Positions 25,409 through 36,815 of a DNA stretch of 64,000 bases are shown here, one piece after another. The notes under the pieces are model-generated. The model saw only the letters and a list, made by a program, of their open reading frames with translations. It was not told the DNA's origin and made no database searches. This stretch comes from Cupriavidus consociatus (GTDB taxonomy: Bacteria; Pseudomonadota; Gammaproteobacteria; Burkholderiales; Burkholderiaceae). The position numbers and the translations under genes were made by a program. The stretch's first letter is position 1; every line of letters starts with the position of its first letter. Location: positions 1-64,000 of the forward strand of contig NZ_JAGIQA010000018.1 of NCBI RefSeq assembly GCF_017814975.1. The letters are read 5' to 3'.

Positions 25409-26973
25409 CGGCCAAGCCCCTGCTCCCGCTCGAGGTGACCACCCAGGCCAGCAATGCGCTGGCCTGGCTGCGTACCAACGTGGCCGCTTCGGCGCAGCTG
25501 ACCGGCGATAGCCGCCGGCTGGCGCGCGGCGACGTGTTCTTTGCCTACGTGCTCGGCAACGAGCGCCTGGCCACCGACGGGCGGCCCTATATCCAGCAGG
25601 CCATCGCGGCCGGCGCCGGCGCCATCGTCTATGAGGCCGATGGCTTCGACTGGCCGTTCGGCGATGCCGTGCCGCATCTGGCGGTCGGCAACCTGCATCA
25701 GCTGGCCGGCCCGATCGCCGCAGGCTGGCACGGCAACCCGGTGCGCGGCCTGGCCGTGACCGGTATTACCGGCACCAACGGCAAGACCTCTTGCAGCCAG
25801 TGGCTGGCGCGCGTGCTGCAGGCCGCGGGCACCCCGTGCGCGACCGTCGGCACGCTCGGCACCGGTTTCCCCGGTGCCCTGCAGGCAACCGGCTTCACCA
25901 CGCCCGACGCGGTGCAGCTGCAGGCCAGCCTGGCGGCGCTGCACGATGCCGGCGCGCGGGCCGTGGCGATGGAAGTGTCCTCGCACGGCCTCGAGCAGGA
26001 GCGCGTCGCCGGCACGCATTTCTCGGTGGCGGTGCTGACCAACCTGACCCAGGACCACCTCGACTACCACGGCTCGATGGCCGAGTACGAGGCCGCCAAG
26101 GAGCGCCTGTTCCAGTGGGACGGCCTGCGCACCGCGGTGGTCAACCGCGACGACGCCATGGGCCAGCGGCTGCTGGCGGCGGACGCGGCCGCGATCGCCG
26201 CGCCGCACGTGATCGAATACGGCATCGACGGCCCCGGCGCCTCCACGGTGCGCCGCCCGCGCGGCGAATGGCTGCGCGCCACCAACGTGCGCGCCACGCC
26301 CAACGGCACCGCTTTCCATATCGACAGCAGCTTCGGCAGCGCCGAGATGTCCACGCCCATGATCGGCGCCTTCAACGTCAGCAACCTGCTGGCGGTGCTG
26401 GGCGCGGCGCTGGCCAACGGCGTGGCGTGGGATGCGGTGCTGGCCGCGCTGCGCGCGCTGACGCCGGTCGAGGGCCGCATGGAACTGTTCGGCGCCCACG
26501 GTGGCGACACCACGCTGGGACCGCTGGCCGTGGTCGACTACGCCCACACCCCCGACGCGCTGGAACAGACGCTGGCCGCGCTGCGCCCGGTGGCGCAGGC
26601 GCGCCATGGCCGCCTGTGGTGCGTGTTCGGCTGCGGCGGCGACCGCGACCCGATCAAGCGCCCGCTGATGGGCGCGGTCGCCGAGCGCCTGGCCGACGAC
26701 GTCATCCTGACCAGCGACAACCCGCGCAGCGAGGATCCGCAGGAGATCCTGGACGCGATCGCCGACGGCATGGCGGACCGCGCCCGTGGCCGCCAGATCG
26801 AGGACCGCGCCGCCGCCATCCTTTACGCCATCCGGCACGCCGCTCCGGCCGACGTGGTGCTGGTGGCAGGCAAGGGCCACGAGGCCACCCAGGAGATCCA
26901 GGGGCGCAAGCGCCCGTTCTCCGACCGCGAGCATGTTCGCCTGGCGCTTGCCACCCGTGGAGTATCGGCATGA
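25405..26973 (+). CDS. murE: UDP-MurNAc-tripeptide synthetase (meso-diaminopimelate-adding)
   Basis: A 522-residue Mur ligase adding the third residue of the stem peptide. It has the ATP loop [10 protein letters not shown], the carbamoylated-lysine region and, importantly, the DNPR motif (TSDNPRSEDP), which marks enzymes using meso-diaminopimelate instead of lysine. ATG 25405 overlaps the ftsI stop. An ATG five codons earlier inside ftsI is possible but less likely. The murF start overlaps its stop. Confidence 0.95.
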   Translation: MTAKPLLPLEVTTQASNALAWLRTNVAASAQLTGDSRRLARGDVFFAYVLGNERLATDGRPYIQQAIAAGAGAIVYEADGFDWPFGDAVPHLAVGNLHQLAGPIAAGWHGNPVRGLAVTGITGTNGKTSCSQWLARVLQAAGTPCATVGTLGTGFPGALQATGFTTPDAVQLQASLAALHDAGARAVAMEVSSHGLEQERVAGTHFSVAVLTNLTQDHLDYHGSMAEYEAAKERLFQWDGLRTAVVNRDDAMGQRLLAADAAAIAAPHVIEYGIDGPGASTVRRPRGEWLRATNVRATPNGTAFHIDSSFGSAEMSTPMIGAFNVSNLLAVLGAALANGVAWDAVLAALRALTPVEGRMELFGAHGGDTTLGPLAVVDYAHTPDALEQTLAALRPVAQARHGRLWCVFGCGGDRDPIKRPLMGAVAERLADDVILTSDNPRSEDPQEILDAIADGMADRARGRQIEDRAAAILYAIRHAAPADVVLVAGKGHEATQEIQGRKRPFSDREHVRLALATRGVSA

Positions 26974-28370
26974 GCCAGACCATCATGACCACCTTGCAGG
27001 ACGCCGCCGGCTGGATCGCCGGCGCGCGCGTTTGCGGCGACGGCGCCGTTGCGTTCTCGCGCGTGCAGACCGACAGCCGTGCCGTCGGGCCCGGCGACCT
27101 GTTCGTCGCGCTGAAGGGCGAGCGCTTCGACGCGCATGATTTCATCGCCGACGTGGTGGCCAAGGGCGCCGCGGCGGTGCTGGTGAGCCGTGACGTCGAT
27201 GCAGGCGCGCCGGCCATCGTCGCGCCCGACACCCGCATCGCGCTGGGCGAGCTGGGCGCGGGCTGGCGCCGCCGGTTCACGCTGCCGGCGGTGGCGGTGA
27301 CCGGCAGCAACGGCAAGACCACGGTCAAGGAAATGATCGCGGCGATCTTCGCCGCAGCGGTGGGCGAGGACCAGCGCCTGGCCACCGGCGGCAACCTGAA
27401 CAACGACATCGGCCTGCCACTGACGGTGCTGCGCCTGCGCGCCACGCACAAGCTGGCGGTGCTGGAGCTCGGCATGAACCATCCGGGCGAGACGGTCTAC
27501 CTCGCCGGCATCGCCCAGCCCACCGTGGCGGTCATCACCAATGCGCAGCGCGAGCACCAGGAATTCATGGTCAGCGTGGAAGCCGTGGCGCACGAGCACG
27601 CGGCCGCGCTCGCGGCGCTGCCGGCGGACGGCGTGGCGGTGTTCCCGCTCGACGAGGAAAGCGGCGGTGCCTATGCGCCGGTCTGGCGCGAGGCCGCCGG
27701 TGCGCGCCGGGCGCTGTCGTTCGGCACCTCGCAGCGCGCGGATGTGCACGCCACCATGGCGCTGATCGACGGCGCGCAGGTATTGCAGGTGCGCGCGCCG
27801 GGCCATGCGTTTGAAGTCAGGCTCGCGCTGCTGGGCGAGCACAACGTGCGCAACGCGCTGGCGGCGATCGCCTGCGCGCTGGCCGCTGGCGTCCACGTGC
27901 CGGCGATCCAGGCGGGGCTGGCGGGCTTCCAGGCCGTCAAGGGCCGCCTGCAGGTGAAGTACACGCCGGGCGGCACGGTGGTCATCGACGACACCTACAA
28001 CGCCAACCCCGATTCCATGCGCGCCGCCATCGACGTGCTGGCCGGCTTTGCCGCGCCGCGCGTGCTGGTGCTGGGCGACATGGGCGAGGTGGGCGACCAG
28101 GGGCCGGCATTCCACGAAGAAATCGGCGCCTACGCGCAGGCCCGGGGCATCGACACCGTGTGGGCCACCGGCGAGCTGGCCGTGCACGCGGTGCGGGCAT
28201 TCGGCGCCAACGGCCGCCATTTCGGCAGCGCGGAAGACCTGGCAAAGGCCTTGGAGGAAGACAGCGGGGGCATGGTGGCGCAAGCGGGCGCCATGCTGGT
28301 GAAGGGATCGCGCTTCATGCGCATGGAACGGATGGTCGCTGCGCTGGTCGCAGACACTTCCGCACATTAA
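26970..28370 (+). CDS. murF: UDP-MurNAc-tripeptide-D-alanyl-D-alanine ligase
   Basis: A 466-residue ATP-dependent ligase that attaches D-Ala-D-Ala and completes the pentapeptide. It shows an N-terminal Mur_ligase domain ([25 protein letters not shown]), the nucleotide loop [25 protein letters not shown] and the C-terminal [15 protein letters not shown] couples it to murE, and mraY begins 13 bases after the stop. Confidence 0.95.
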   Translation: MSQTIMTTLQDAAGWIAGARVCGDGAVAFSRVQTDSRAVGPGDLFVALKGERFDAHDFIADVVAKGAAAVLVSRDVDAGAPAIVAPDTRIALGELGAGWRRRFTLPAVAVTGSNGKTTVKEMIAAIFAAAVGEDQRLATGGNLNNDIGLPLTVLRLRATHKLAVLELGMNHPGETVYLAGIAQPTVAVITNAQREHQEFMVSVEAVAHEHAAALAALPADGVAVFPLDEESGGAYAPVWREAAGARRALSFGTSQRADVHATMALIDGAQVLQVRAPGHAFEVRLALLGEHNVRNALAAIACALAAGVHVPAIQAGLAGFQAVKGRLQVKYTPGGTVVIDDTYNANPDSMRAAIDVLAGFAAPRVLVLGDMGEVGDQGPAFHEEIGAYAQARGIDTVWATGELAVHAVRAFGANGRHFGSAEDLAKALEEDSGGMVAQAGAMLVKGSRFMRMERMVAALVADTSAH

Positions 28371-28383
28371 CGAAGACAACACG

Positions 28384-29553
28384 ATGTTATTGGCTCTGGC
28401 CCAGTGGCTGCAAAACGACTACAGCTTCCTCCGGGTCGTCAACTACCTGACTTTCCGCGCGGTGATGGCCAACCTCACCGCGCTGCTGATCGGCCTGACG
28501 TTTGGTCCGTGGGTGATCCGCAAGCTGACCGAACTGAAGGTCGGCCAGGCGGTGCGCACCATCGGCCCACAGACGCATCTGGTCAAGTCCGGCACGCCGA
28601 CCATGGGCGGCGTGCTGGTGCTGGTGTCGATCGCCATCTCGACGCTGCTGTGGTGCGACTGGGGCAACCGCTTTATCTGGGTGGTGATGCTGGTCACGTT
28701 CGGCTACGGCGCCATCGGCTGGGTCGACGACTACCGCAAGGTGGTCTATCGCGATCCGCGCGGCATGTCGAGCCGCGAAAAGTTTTTCTGGCAGACGCTG
28801 ATCGGCCTGGTGGCGGCGGTCTACCTGGCATTCTCGGTGTCCGAAGGCAGCAACGTGCGGGTCTGGGAGCTGTTCCTGAACTGGGTCGAGGGCGGGTTGT
28901 CGCTCGACATGCCGTACAAGTCCAACCTGATCGTGCCCTTCTTCAAGGAGGTCAGCTATCCGCTGGGAGTGGCCGGCTTCATCGTGCTGACCTACCTGGT
29001 GATCGTGGGCTCGAGCAACGCCGTGAACCTGACTGACGGCCTGGACGGGCTGGTGATCATGCCGGTGGTGCTGGTCGGCGGCGGGCTGGGTGTGTTCGCC
29101 TACGTGATGGGCAGTTCGGTCTACAGCAAGTACCTGCTGTTTCCGCACATCCCGGGCGCGGGCGAGTTGCTGATCTTCTGTTCGGCGCTGGCCGGGGCGG
29201 GGCTGGCCTTCCTCTGGTTCAACGCGCACCCGGCGCAGGTGTTCATGGGTGACGTGGGCGCGCTGGCGCTGGGCGGCGCGCTGGGCACAGTGGCGGTGAT
29301 CGTGCGCCAGGAGATCGTGCTGTTCGTGATGGGCGGCATCTTCGTGGTGGAAACGCTGTCGGTGATGGCGCAGGTCACGTGGTTCAAGATTACCAAGCGC
29401 CGTTATGGCGAGGGCAGGCGGCTGTTCCGCATGGCGCCGCTGCACCACCATTTCGAGCTCGGTGGCTGGAAGGAAACGCAGGTCACGGTGCGGTTCTGGA
29501 TCATCACCATGCTGCTGGTGCTGATCGGATTGTCGACGCTGAAGCTGCGTTGA
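28384..29553 (+). CDS. mraY: Phospho-N-acetylmuramoyl-pentapeptide transferase
   Basis: A 389-residue integral membrane enzyme with about ten helices. It transfers phospho-MurNAc-pentapeptide to undecaprenyl phosphate, making lipid I. Conserved cytoplasmic-loop motifs are visible: [18 protein letters not shown] (the DD pair), [14 protein letters not shown] and the histidine-rich [11 protein letters not shown] near the C-terminus. Length fits betaproteobacterial MraY (389). Confidence 0.95.
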   Translation: MLLALAQWLQNDYSFLRVVNYLTFRAVMANLTALLIGLTFGPWVIRKLTELKVGQAVRTIGPQTHLVKSGTPTMGGVLVLVSIAISTLLWCDWGNRFIWVVMLVTFGYGAIGWVDDYRKVVYRDPRGMSSREKFFWQTLIGLVAAVYLAFSVSEGSNVRVWELFLNWVEGGLSLDMPYKSNLIVPFFKEVSYPLGVAGFIVLTYLVIVGSSNAVNLTDGLDGLVIMPVVLVGGGLGVFAYVMGSSVYSKYLLFPHIPGAGELLIFCSALAGAGLAFLWFNAHPAQVFMGDVGALALGGALGTVAVIVRQEIVLFVMGGIFVVETLSVMAQVTWFKITKRRYGEGRRLFRMAPLHHHFELGGWKETQVTVRFWIITMLLVLIGLSTLKLR

Positions 29554-29585
29554 TGGTGGCGCCGATGGCGAGAACCGCGGCGCTC

Positions 29586-29595
29586 TCTATATAGA
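29586..29595. other. AT-rich palindrome in the mraY-murD gap
   Basis: TCTATATAGA is a perfect 10-bp palindrome in the 70-base gap between mraY and murD, the first real break in the run of coupled genes. It could contribute a -10 element for an internal promoter, but no -35 at a suitable distance is visible. Confidence 0.4.
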
Positions 29596-29623
29596 TACAG
29601 GAAACCAAAGGCAGGAAATCGAA

Positions 29624-31135
29624 GTGTTTGGCGAGCTGCAGAAACCTCATGTGCTGGTACTTGGCCTCGGCGAATCGGGGCTGGCCATGGCGCGCTGGTG
29701 TGGCCTGAACGGCTGCGCGGTGCGCGTGGCCGACACGCGCGAGGCGCCCGCCAACCTTGTCTTCCTGCAGGCCGAGCTGACTTCGGCCGAGTTCGTGGGC
29801 GGCCCGTTCTCGGAAAGCCTGCTCGACGATATCGGCCTGGTGGCGATCAGTCCCGGCCTGTCGCCGCTGGACGCCGGCACCGGTGCTTTGCTGGCCGCCG
29901 CGCAATCGCGCGGCATTCCGGTGTGGGGCGAGATCGAGCTGTTCGTGCGCGCGCTCAGGCACCTCGAAGCCGAATCCGGCTACGCGCCGAAGCTGCTCGC
30001 GATCACTGGCACCAATGGCAAGACCACCACCACGGCACTGACCGGCCGGCTGGTCGAGCGCGCCGGCAAGACCGTGGCGGTGGCGGGCAATATCAGCCCG
30101 TCGGCGCTGGACAAGCTGTCGGCATGCATCGCCTCGGCCACGCTGCCGGACGTGTGGGTGCTGGAACTCTCCAGCTTCCAGCTGGAGACCACGCATACGC
30201 TGGCGCCGGATGCGGCTACCGTGCTCAACGTGAGCCAGGACCATCTTGACTGGCACGGCTCGATGGAAGCCTACGCCGCATCCAAGGCGCGCATCTTCGG
30301 GCCCGCCGGCAGCGAGTGCGTGCAGGTGCTGAACCGCAATGACCGGCTCACGCTGGACATGGCGCGGACGGGCCGCAAGCCGGTGACCTTCGGCACCGAT
30401 TTGCCGGAAGTGCCGGGCAGCTTCGGCATCCTGCGCGAGGGCGGCATGCCCTGGCTGGTGCTGGCCGAACCCGATTCGGAAGCGGAAGGGGAGGGCAAGC
30501 CGCGCCGCCGCAAGGCCGCCGAAGCTGCCGAGGAAGCCGTGCCGGTGCGCCACAAGCGCCTGATGCCGGCCGACGCGCTGCATATCCGCGGCATGCACAA
30601 CGCCACCAACGCCATGGCGGCGCTGGCGCTGTGCCGTGCCATCGACCTGCCGATGAACGCCTTGCTGCACGGCCTGCGCGAGTACCGCGGCGAGCCGCAC
30701 CGCGTGGAGTGGGTCGCCACCATCGATGACGTCGAGTATTTCGACGACAGCAAGGGCACCAATGTCGGCGCAACCGTGGCCGCGCTATCCGGGCTGGACA
30801 AGCGCGTGGTGCTGATTGCCGGCGGCGAAGGCAAGGGCCAGGACTTCTCGCCGCTGGCCGCGCCGGTGGCGCAATACGCGCGCGCCGTGGTGCTGATCGG
30901 CCGCGCCGCGGGTGAGTTGCGCGATGCGCTGCAGGGCAGCGGCGCCACTCTGGCCGATGCCTCCACGCTGGAAGAGGCCGTGACCAAGGCCACCGAACTG
31001 GCCGAGCGCGGCGACGTCGTGCTGCTGTCGCCGGCCTGCGCCAGCCTCGACATGTTCCGCAACTACGTGCACCGCGCCGAGGTATTCCGCGCCGCGGTGG
31101 AAGAACTGGCGCTGTCCCGGGGGATCCTGCCATGA
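29624..31135 (+). CDS. murD: UDP-N-acetylmuramoylalanine-D-glutamate ligase
   Basis: A 503-residue Mur ligase adding D-Glu. It has the N-terminal [12 protein letters not shown] nucleotide fold, ATP loop [14 protein letters not shown] and the C-terminal [15 protein letters not shown]. It is about 65 residues longer than E. coli MurD (438). Part of the excess is a charged Glu/Lys/Arg/Ala-rich insert near 280-310 ([20 protein letters not shown]). The start is GTG 29624 with AGGA upstream. The ftsW start overlaps its stop. Confidence 0.94.
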   Translation: MFGELQKPHVLVLGLGESGLAMARWCGLNGCAVRVADTREAPANLVFLQAELTSAEFVGGPFSESLLDDIGLVAISPGLSPLDAGTGALLAAAQSRGIPVWGEIELFVRALRHLEAESGYAPKLLAITGTNGKTTTTALTGRLVERAGKTVAVAGNISPSALDKLSACIASATLPDVWVLELSSFQLETTHTLAPDAATVLNVSQDHLDWHGSMEAYAASKARIFGPAGSECVQVLNRNDRLTLDMARTGRKPVTFGTDLPEVPGSFGILREGGMPWLVLAEPDSEAEGEGKPRRRKAAEAAEEAVPVRHKRLMPADALHIRGMHNATNAMAALALCRAIDLPMNALLHGLREYRGEPHRVEWVATIDDVEYFDDSKGTNVGATVAALSGLDKRVVLIAGGEGKGQDFSPLAAPVAQYARAVVLIGRAAGELRDALQGSGATLADASTLEEAVTKATELAERGDVVLLSPACASLDMFRNYVHRAEVFRAAVEELALSRGILP

Positions 31136-32385
31136 GCCAGCTTGAGACCAACCCGCAGGTCAAGCGCAGCGGTTTCATCGGCGCCACCATCGGCAATGCC
31201 TGGGGTGGCCTGCGTGACGCGGTGTCGGGCGTCAAGCCCACGCGCTCGCGCATGATGGAGTACGACCAGCCCCTGCTGTGGGTCGCGATCGTGCTGCTCG
31301 CGCTCGGCCTGGTGATGGTCTTTTCGGCCTCGATCGCGCTGCCGGATTCGCCGCGCTATGCCAATTACCGAGAAAGCCATTTCCTGGTGCGGCATGCGTT
31401 CGCGCTGTTTATCGGGCTGTCGGTCGGGCTGGTGGCGTTCCAGGTGCCGGTGAAGGTATGGGACCGTTATGCGCCCAAGCTCTTTATCGTCGCGCTGATC
31501 CTGCTGGTGATCGTGCTGGTGCCGTTCGTCGGCAAGGGCGTCAACGGCGCGCGCCGCTGGATCCCGCTGGGCGTGATGAATTTCCAGCCGTCAGAGCTGA
31601 TGAAGCTGGCGGTGGTGCTGTACGCCGCCAACTACACCGTGCGCAAGCAGGAGTGGATGCAGACCGTGGCCAAGGGCTTCCTGCCGATGGGCGTGGCGGT
31701 GGTGGTGGTCGGCATGCTGCTGCTGCTCGAGCCCGACATGGGCGCGTTCCTGGTGATCGCGGCGGTGGCGATGGGCATCCTGTTCCTGGGCGGCATCAAC
31801 GGCAAACTGTTTGCCGGGCTGGTCGGCGTGGCGGTGGGCGCGTTCGCGCTGCTGATTACGGCATCGCCGTGGCGGCGCGAACGGATCTTTGCCTACCTGA
31901 GCCCGTGGGAAGAGAGCAACGCGCTGGGCAAGGCCTACCAGCTGACGCATTCGCTGATCGCCTTCGGCCGCGGCGAGTGGACCGGGGTCGGGCTGGGCGG
32001 CAGCATCGAGAAGCTGCACTACCTGCCCGAGGCGCATACCGACTTCATCCTTGCGGTGATCGGCGAGGAGTTCGGCTTTATCGGCGTGCTGGTGGTGATC
32101 GTGCTGTTCTACTGGCTGGTGCGCCGCGCCTTCAACATCGGCCGCACCGCGCTGCAGCTCGACCGCACCTTTGCCGGCCTGGTGGCCAAGGGCATCGGCG
32201 TGTGGATCGGCTGGCAGACCTTTATCAACATGGGCGTGAACCTGGGCCTGCTGCCGACCAAGGGGCTGACGCTGCCGCTGGTGAGCTATGGCGGGTCGGG
32301 GATTCTGATGAACTGCGTGGCGTTGGCGATCCTGCTGCGCATTGATTACGAAAATCGCGTGCTGATGCGCGGAGGGAAGGTATGA
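31132..32385 (+). CDS. ftsW: Septal peptidoglycan glycosyltransferase FtsW
   Basis: A 417-residue SEDS-family membrane protein with about ten helices. It polymerises lipid II at the septum with FtsI. Signature regions include [48 protein letters not shown] and [11 protein letters not shown] cytoplasmic N-terminal tail of about 40 residues precedes helix 1. Both ends overlap neighbouring genes by ATGA. Confidence 0.95.
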   Translation: MSQLETNPQVKRSGFIGATIGNAWGGLRDAVSGVKPTRSRMMEYDQPLLWVAIVLLALGLVMVFSASIALPDSPRYANYRESHFLVRHAFALFIGLSVGLVAFQVPVKVWDRYAPKLFIVALILLVIVLVPFVGKGVNGARRWIPLGVMNFQPSELMKLAVVLYAANYTVRKQEWMQTVAKGFLPMGVAVVVVGMLLLLEPDMGAFLVIAAVAMGILFLGGINGKLFAGLVGVAVGAFALLITASPWRRERIFAYLSPWEESNALGKAYQLTHSLIAFGRGEWTGVGLGGSIEKLHYLPEAHTDFILAVIGEEFGFIGVLVVIVLFYWLVRRAFNIGRTALQLDRTFAGLVAKGIGVWIGWQTFINMGVNLGLLPTKGLTLPLVSYGGSGILMNCVALAILLRIDYENRVLMRGGKV

Positions 32386-33452
32386 CGCAGCCGCGCACCC
32401 TGCTCGTGATGGCCGGCGGCACCGGGGGACATGTGTTCCCGGGGCTGGCGGTCGCGCATGCGTTGCGCGAGCAGGGCTGGAACATCGTCTGGCTGGGCAA
32501 CCGAACCGGCATGGAAGCCACGCTGGTGCCCAAGCACGATATCCCGATGGAATACATCCAGTTCGGCGGGCTGCGTGGCAAGGGGCTGGTGACCAAGTTC
32601 CTGCTGCCGCTGAACCTGCTGCGTGCGTTCTGGCAGAGCATCGGCGCGCTGCGCCGGGTGAAGCCGAATGTGGTGCTGGGCATGGGCGGGTATATCACCT
32701 TCCCGGCCGGCATGATGGCCTCGCTGCTGGGCCGCCCGCTGGTGCTGCACGAGCAGAACTCGATCGCCGGCCTGGCCAACAAGGTGCTGGCCAAGGTTGC
32801 CGACCGCGTGCTGTGCGCGTTCCCGGACACGCTGCCTGGCGGCGAATGGACCGGCAACCCGGTACGCGAGGAACTGGCGCACCTGGATGCGCCCGAGGCG
32901 CGTTACGACCAGCGCACCGGCCCGCTGCGCATCCTGGTGGTGGGAGGCAGCCTGGGCGCCGCGGCGCTGAACGAGGTGGTGCCAAAGGCGATCGCGCTGT
33001 TGCCGCAAAGCAACCGTCCGGTGGTGACGCACCAGGCGGGCGCCAGGCAGATCGACACGCTGCGCGCCAACTACGCGGCCGCGCAGGTGCCGGCGCAGAC
33101 CCTGCCGTTCATCGACGACATGGCGCGCGCCTATGCCGATGCCGACCTGGTGATCTGCCGCGCCGGCGCGATGACGGTGTCGGAGGTGGCCGCGGCGGGC
33201 GTGGCGGCGCTGTTCGTGCCGTTCCCGCATGCCGTGGACGATCACCAGACCACCAACGCAAAGTTTTTGTCCAGCCAGGGCGCGGCCCTGCTGGTGCAGC
33301 AACAAGACCTGACGGCCGAGGGCCTGGCGCAGACCATCGCCAGCCTGACCCGGCCGCAGCTGAAAGACATGGCGCGCCTGGCGCGCGGACTGGCCAAGCC
33401 TGAGGCAACCCGGCGTGTCGCCGAGGTGTGCAGCCAGCTGGCCAGGGACTGA
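32382..33452 (+). CDS. murG: UDP-GlcNAc:lipid I N-acetylglucosaminyltransferase
   Basis: A 356-residue GT-B glycosyltransferase at the cytoplasmic face of the membrane that makes lipid II. The N-terminal [17 protein letters not shown] and [11 protein letters not shown], and the donor-site segments [16 protein letters not shown] and [15 protein letters not shown], are all present. The start overlaps the ftsW stop. Length is standard. Confidence 0.95.
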   Translation: MTQPRTLLVMAGGTGGHVFPGLAVAHALREQGWNIVWLGNRTGMEATLVPKHDIPMEYIQFGGLRGKGLVTKFLLPLNLLRAFWQSIGALRRVKPNVVLGMGGYITFPAGMMASLLGRPLVLHEQNSIAGLANKVLAKVADRVLCAFPDTLPGGEWTGNPVREELAHLDAPEARYDQRTGPLRILVVGGSLGAAALNEVVPKAIALLPQSNRPVVTHQAGARQIDTLRANYAAAQVPAQTLPFIDDMARAYADADLVICRAGAMTVSEVAAAGVAALFVPFPHAVDDHQTTNAKFLSSQGAALLVQQQDLTAEGLAQTIASLTRPQLKDMARLARGLAKPEATRRVAEVCSQLARD

Positions 33453-33473
33453 AGTGAGCGAAGCAGCAATCCA

Positions 33474-34901
33474 ATGAAGCATATCGTCAAAAACATCCAC
33501 TTCGTGGGCATCGGCGGGGCCGGCATGAGCGGCATCGCCGAGGTCCTGCTGAACCTGGGCTACAAGGTCTCGGGTTCCGACGTGGGCAGCAATGCCGCCA
33601 CGCGGCGCCTGGCCTCGCTGGGCGCCACGGTCATGCACGGGCATGACGCGGCCAACGTGACTGGCGCCAACGCCGTCGTGGTGTCGACCGCGGTCAGCGG
33701 CGACAACCCGGAGGTGCTGGCCGCCCGCAGCAAGCGTATCCCGGTGGTGCCGCGCGCGGTGATGCTGGCCGAGCTGATGCGCCTGAAGCAGGGCGTGGCC
33801 ATCGCCGGCACGCACGGCAAGACCACCACCACCAGCCTGGTGGCATCGGTGCTGGCTGAAGGCGGGCTGGATCCGACCTTTGTCATCGGCGGACGGCTCA
33901 ATTCCGCAGGCGCCAATGCGCGCCTGGGCACCGGCGATTTCATTGTGGCCGAGGCGGATGAGTCCGACGCGTCGTTCCTGAACCTGTTCCCGGTCATCGA
34001 AGTCATCACCAATATCGATGCCGACCACATGGACACCTACGGGCACGACTTTGCCCGGCTCAAGCAGGCGTTCATCGAATTCACGCAGCGCCTGCCGTTC
34101 TACGGCATCGCCGTGCTGTGCGTCGACGACCCCAACGTGCGCGAGATCCTGCCGTTCGTGTCCAAGCCGGTGGTGCGCTACGGCTTTGCCGACGACGCGC
34201 AGATCCGCGCCGTGGACGCCCGCGCGGTCGACGGCCAGATGCACTTCACCGTGATGCGCCAGCTCAACGGCCATACCGAGCCGCCGCTGGACATCGTGCT
34301 GAACCTGCCCGGCATGCACAACGTGCAGAACGCGCTGGCGGCAATCGCCATCGCGACCGAGCTGGAAGTGCCCGATGCCGCCATCGTCAAGGCGCTGCGC
34401 GAATTCCACGGCGTGGGCCGACGCTTTCAGCGCTACGGCGAAGTGGCCACCACCGACGGTGCCGGCACCTTCACGCTGGTGGACGACTACGGCCACCATC
34501 CGGTGGAAATGGCCGCCACGCTCGCCGCCGCGCGCGGCGCGTTCCCCGGCCGCCGCCTGGTGCTTGCGTTCCAGCCGCACCGTTTCACCCGCACGCGGGA
34601 TTGCTTTGAAGACTTCGTCAAAGTGCTGGGCACCGTCGATGCCCTGCTGTTGTCCGAGGTCTATGCCGCCGGCGAGACCCCGATCGTGGCCGCCGATGGC
34701 CGTGCGCTGACCCGCGCGTTGCGCGTGGCCGGCAAGGTAGAACCTGTTTTCGTGGAGCAGATGGAAGAGATGCCGCAGGCCATCCTGAATGCTGTCCGGC
34801 CCGGCGATGTGGTCGTGACGATGGGCGCCGGCTCGATCGGCGGCGTGCCGGGGCAACTGGTGTCGCACCAGCAGACGCAACAGTCCGGAGGCCAGCAATG
34901 A
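33474..34901 (+). CDS. murC: UDP-N-acetylmuramate-L-alanine ligase
   Basis: A 475-residue ligase that starts the stem peptide by adding L-Ala. It has the N-terminal [21 protein letters not shown] loop [24 protein letters not shown] and the C-terminal [18 protein letters not shown]. The start is preceded by only a weak ribosome site, 21 bases after murG. The ddlB start overlaps its stop. Confidence 0.95.
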   Translation: MKHIVKNIHFVGIGGAGMSGIAEVLLNLGYKVSGSDVGSNAATRRLASLGATVMHGHDAANVTGANAVVVSTAVSGDNPEVLAARSKRIPVVPRAVMLAELMRLKQGVAIAGTHGKTTTTSLVASVLAEGGLDPTFVIGGRLNSAGANARLGTGDFIVAEADESDASFLNLFPVIEVITNIDADHMDTYGHDFARLKQAFIEFTQRLPFYGIAVLCVDDPNVREILPFVSKPVVRYGFADDAQIRAVDARAVDGQMHFTVMRQLNGHTEPPLDIVLNLPGMHNVQNALAAIAIATELEVPDAAIVKALREFHGVGRRFQRYGEVATTDGAGTFTLVDDYGHHPVEMAATLAAARGAFPGRRLVLAFQPHRFTRTRDCFEDFVKVLGTVDALLLSEVYAAGETPIVAADGRALTRALRVAGKVEPVFVEQMEEMPQAILNAVRPGDVVVTMGAGSIGGVPGQLVSHQQTQQSGGQQ

Positions 34902-35881
34902 GCTTCGTCGCCCATCCCAATATCGATCCCAAGTCGCTGGGCAAGGTCGGCGTGCTGTACGGCGGCCGTTCGGCCGAGCGCGAGGTCTCGCTGATGTCGG
35001 GCAGCGGCGTGCTGGCCGCGCTGCAGTCGCGCGGCGTCGACGCGCATGGCTTCGATCCCGGCCTGCAGGGCGTGGCCGAGCTGGCCGCGGCCAGGTTCGA
35101 CCGCGTCTTTATCGCGCTGCACGGCCGCTACGGCGAAGACGGCACCATCCAGGGCCTGCTGGAACAGCTGGGCGTGCCCTACACCGGCAGCGGCGTGCTG
35201 GCCTCGGCGCTGGCGATGGACAAGCAGGCCACCAAGCGCCTCTGGACCACGCATGACCTGCCGACGCCGCGCTTCGCCATGCTGCATGCCGATACGGATT
35301 TCGACGCCGTGGTCGCCGACCTGGGCCTGCCGCTGATCGTCAAGCCGGCGCGCGAAGGCTCGTCGATCGGCCTGACCAAGGTGACGGCGGCCGAGCAGAT
35401 GCGTGACGCCTTTGAGAAGGCCGAGGCGCTGGACAACGACGTCATCGCCGAAACCTTCATCGACGGCGCCGAGCTGACCTGCCCGATCGTGGGCGAGGGC
35501 GACACCGCCGAAGCGCTGCCGGTCATCCGCATCGTCGCGCCCGAAGCCAACTACGACTATCAAAATAAGTACTTTACTGACGATACCCAATACTTGTGTC
35601 CGTCAGGGCTGGACCCGGAAGTCGAGAAGGAAGTCCAGGCGCTGGCGGTGCAGTCCTTCCGCGTGCTGGGCTGCCGCGGCTGGGCGCGCGCCGACGTGAT
35701 GCTGCGCGCCGACGGCAAACCTTTCCTGCTCGAGATGAATACCTCGCCCGGCATGACCGGCCACTCGCTGGTGCCGATGGCGGCGCGCGCGGTCGGCATC
35801 AGCTACGAGGACTTCGTGCTGCAGGTGGTGGCCGCCGCGACGCTGGACCTGCACCCGAACGAGCACTGGAAGCCTGAATAA
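34898..35881 (+). CDS. ddlB: D-alanine-D-alanine ligase
   Basis: A 327-residue ATP-grasp enzyme making the D-Ala-D-Ala used by MurF. Visible are [34 protein letters not shown], the substrate loop [10 protein letters not shown] and the metal-binding [17 protein letters not shown] overlap with murC. ftsQ follows after 19 bases. Confidence 0.95.
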   Translation: MSFVAHPNIDPKSLGKVGVLYGGRSAEREVSLMSGSGVLAALQSRGVDAHGFDPGLQGVAELAAARFDRVFIALHGRYGEDGTIQGLLEQLGVPYTGSGVLASALAMDKQATKRLWTTHDLPTPRFAMLHADTDFDAVVADLGLPLIVKPAREGSSIGLTKVTAAEQMRDAFEKAEALDNDVIAETFIDGAELTCPIVGEGDTAEALPVIRIVAPEANYDYQNKYFTDDTQYLCPSGLDPEVEKEVQALAVQSFRVLGCRGWARADVMLRADGKPFLLEMNTSPGMTGHSLVPMAARAVGISYEDFVLQVVAAATLDLHPNEHWKPE

Positions 35882-35900
35882 CCGAGAACCCGCCTGGACC

Positions 35901-36815
35901 ATGTGGCATAACGCACGCCTGCTCAACCTGATCGCCACCACGCTGTATGCCATGGTGGCGTTGATGGCGCTCGCGGCCGGCCTGCTTTGGCTGGCGCAGC
36001 GGCCGGTGTTTGCCATCACCCACGTGGAGATCGCGCCGATGGACGGCGGCGCACTGCGCCATGTGAACGCCCCGAGCGTGCGTGCCAGCGCGCTGGGCAA
36101 GCTGTCGGGCAACTTCTTCACGCTCGACCTGAACGCGGCACGGCAGGCGTTCGAGTCGGTGCCGTGGGTGCGTCGCGCCAGCGTGCGGCGCGAGTGGCCC
36201 AACGGCCTGGCCGTGGAGGTCGAGGAACACGAGGCGCTGGGTACCTGGGGCTCGCCGGAGAGCGGGCGCCTGCTCAATACCTACGGCGAGATCTTCGTGG
36301 CCAACACCGCCGAGGCGGAAGAAGACGCGCAGCTGCTGGCGCTGGACGGTCCGCCGGACAGCGAGGGCGACGTGATCGAGAAGCTCGAGGTCATGCGCCA
36401 GTGGTTCAAGCCGCTGCAGACCGAGCCGCTGGCGGTGACGCTGTCGGGCCGCTATGCCTGGCGCGCCAAGCTGTCCAACGGCATGGTGGTCGAGCTCGGC
36501 CGCGAGCAGAACGATGAAGACCGCACGGCGATGGACCAGCGGGTCAGGCGTTTCGTCGCTGCGTGGCCGCAGGTCACCGAGCAGTGGGGCAAGCAGATCG
36601 ACTACGCCGACCTGCGCTATCCCAATGGTTTTGCCATCCGCGCCGCCAATGCCCGCTTCCTGACCGAGGCCCAGATTGCGGCGGCGGTGCGGGCCGAGAA
36701 GGCGGAGCGGGCGGCGAAAGCGGCCCGGGCTACGCAGGCGGCAGCAGCGGTTTCCGGTACTTCCAACAACAATCCGACGCGACTGAAGAGCAAGAACGCG
36801 GAGAAAACCCGATGA
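35901..36815 (+). CDS. ftsQ: Cell division protein FtsQ
   Basis: A 304-residue bitopic division protein: short cytoplasmic tail, membrane helix (about 13-32), POTRA domain beginning ITHVEIAPMDGGALRHV and containing SVPWVRRASVRREWPNGLAVEVEEHEALG, and a beta domain. The C-terminus ends in an Ala/Lys-rich tail of about 45 residues (EKAERAAKAARAT) that looks unstructured. It bridges FtsL/FtsB and the rest of the divisome. The start has a poor ribosome site. The stop overlaps the ftsA start. Confidence 0.93.
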   Translation: MWHNARLLNLIATTLYAMVALMALAAGLLWLAQRPVFAITHVEIAPMDGGALRHVNAPSVRASALGKLSGNFFTLDLNAARQAFESVPWVRRASVRREWPNGLAVEVEEHEALGTWGSPESGRLLNTYGEIFVANTAEAEEDAQLLALDGPPDSEGDVIEKLEVMRQWFKPLQTEPLAVTLSGRYAWRAKLSNGMVVELGREQNDEDRTAMDQRVRRFVAAWPQVTEQWGKQIDYADLRYPNGFAIRAANARFLTEAQIAAAVRAEKAERAAKAARATQAAAAVSGTSNNNPTRLKSKNAEKTR

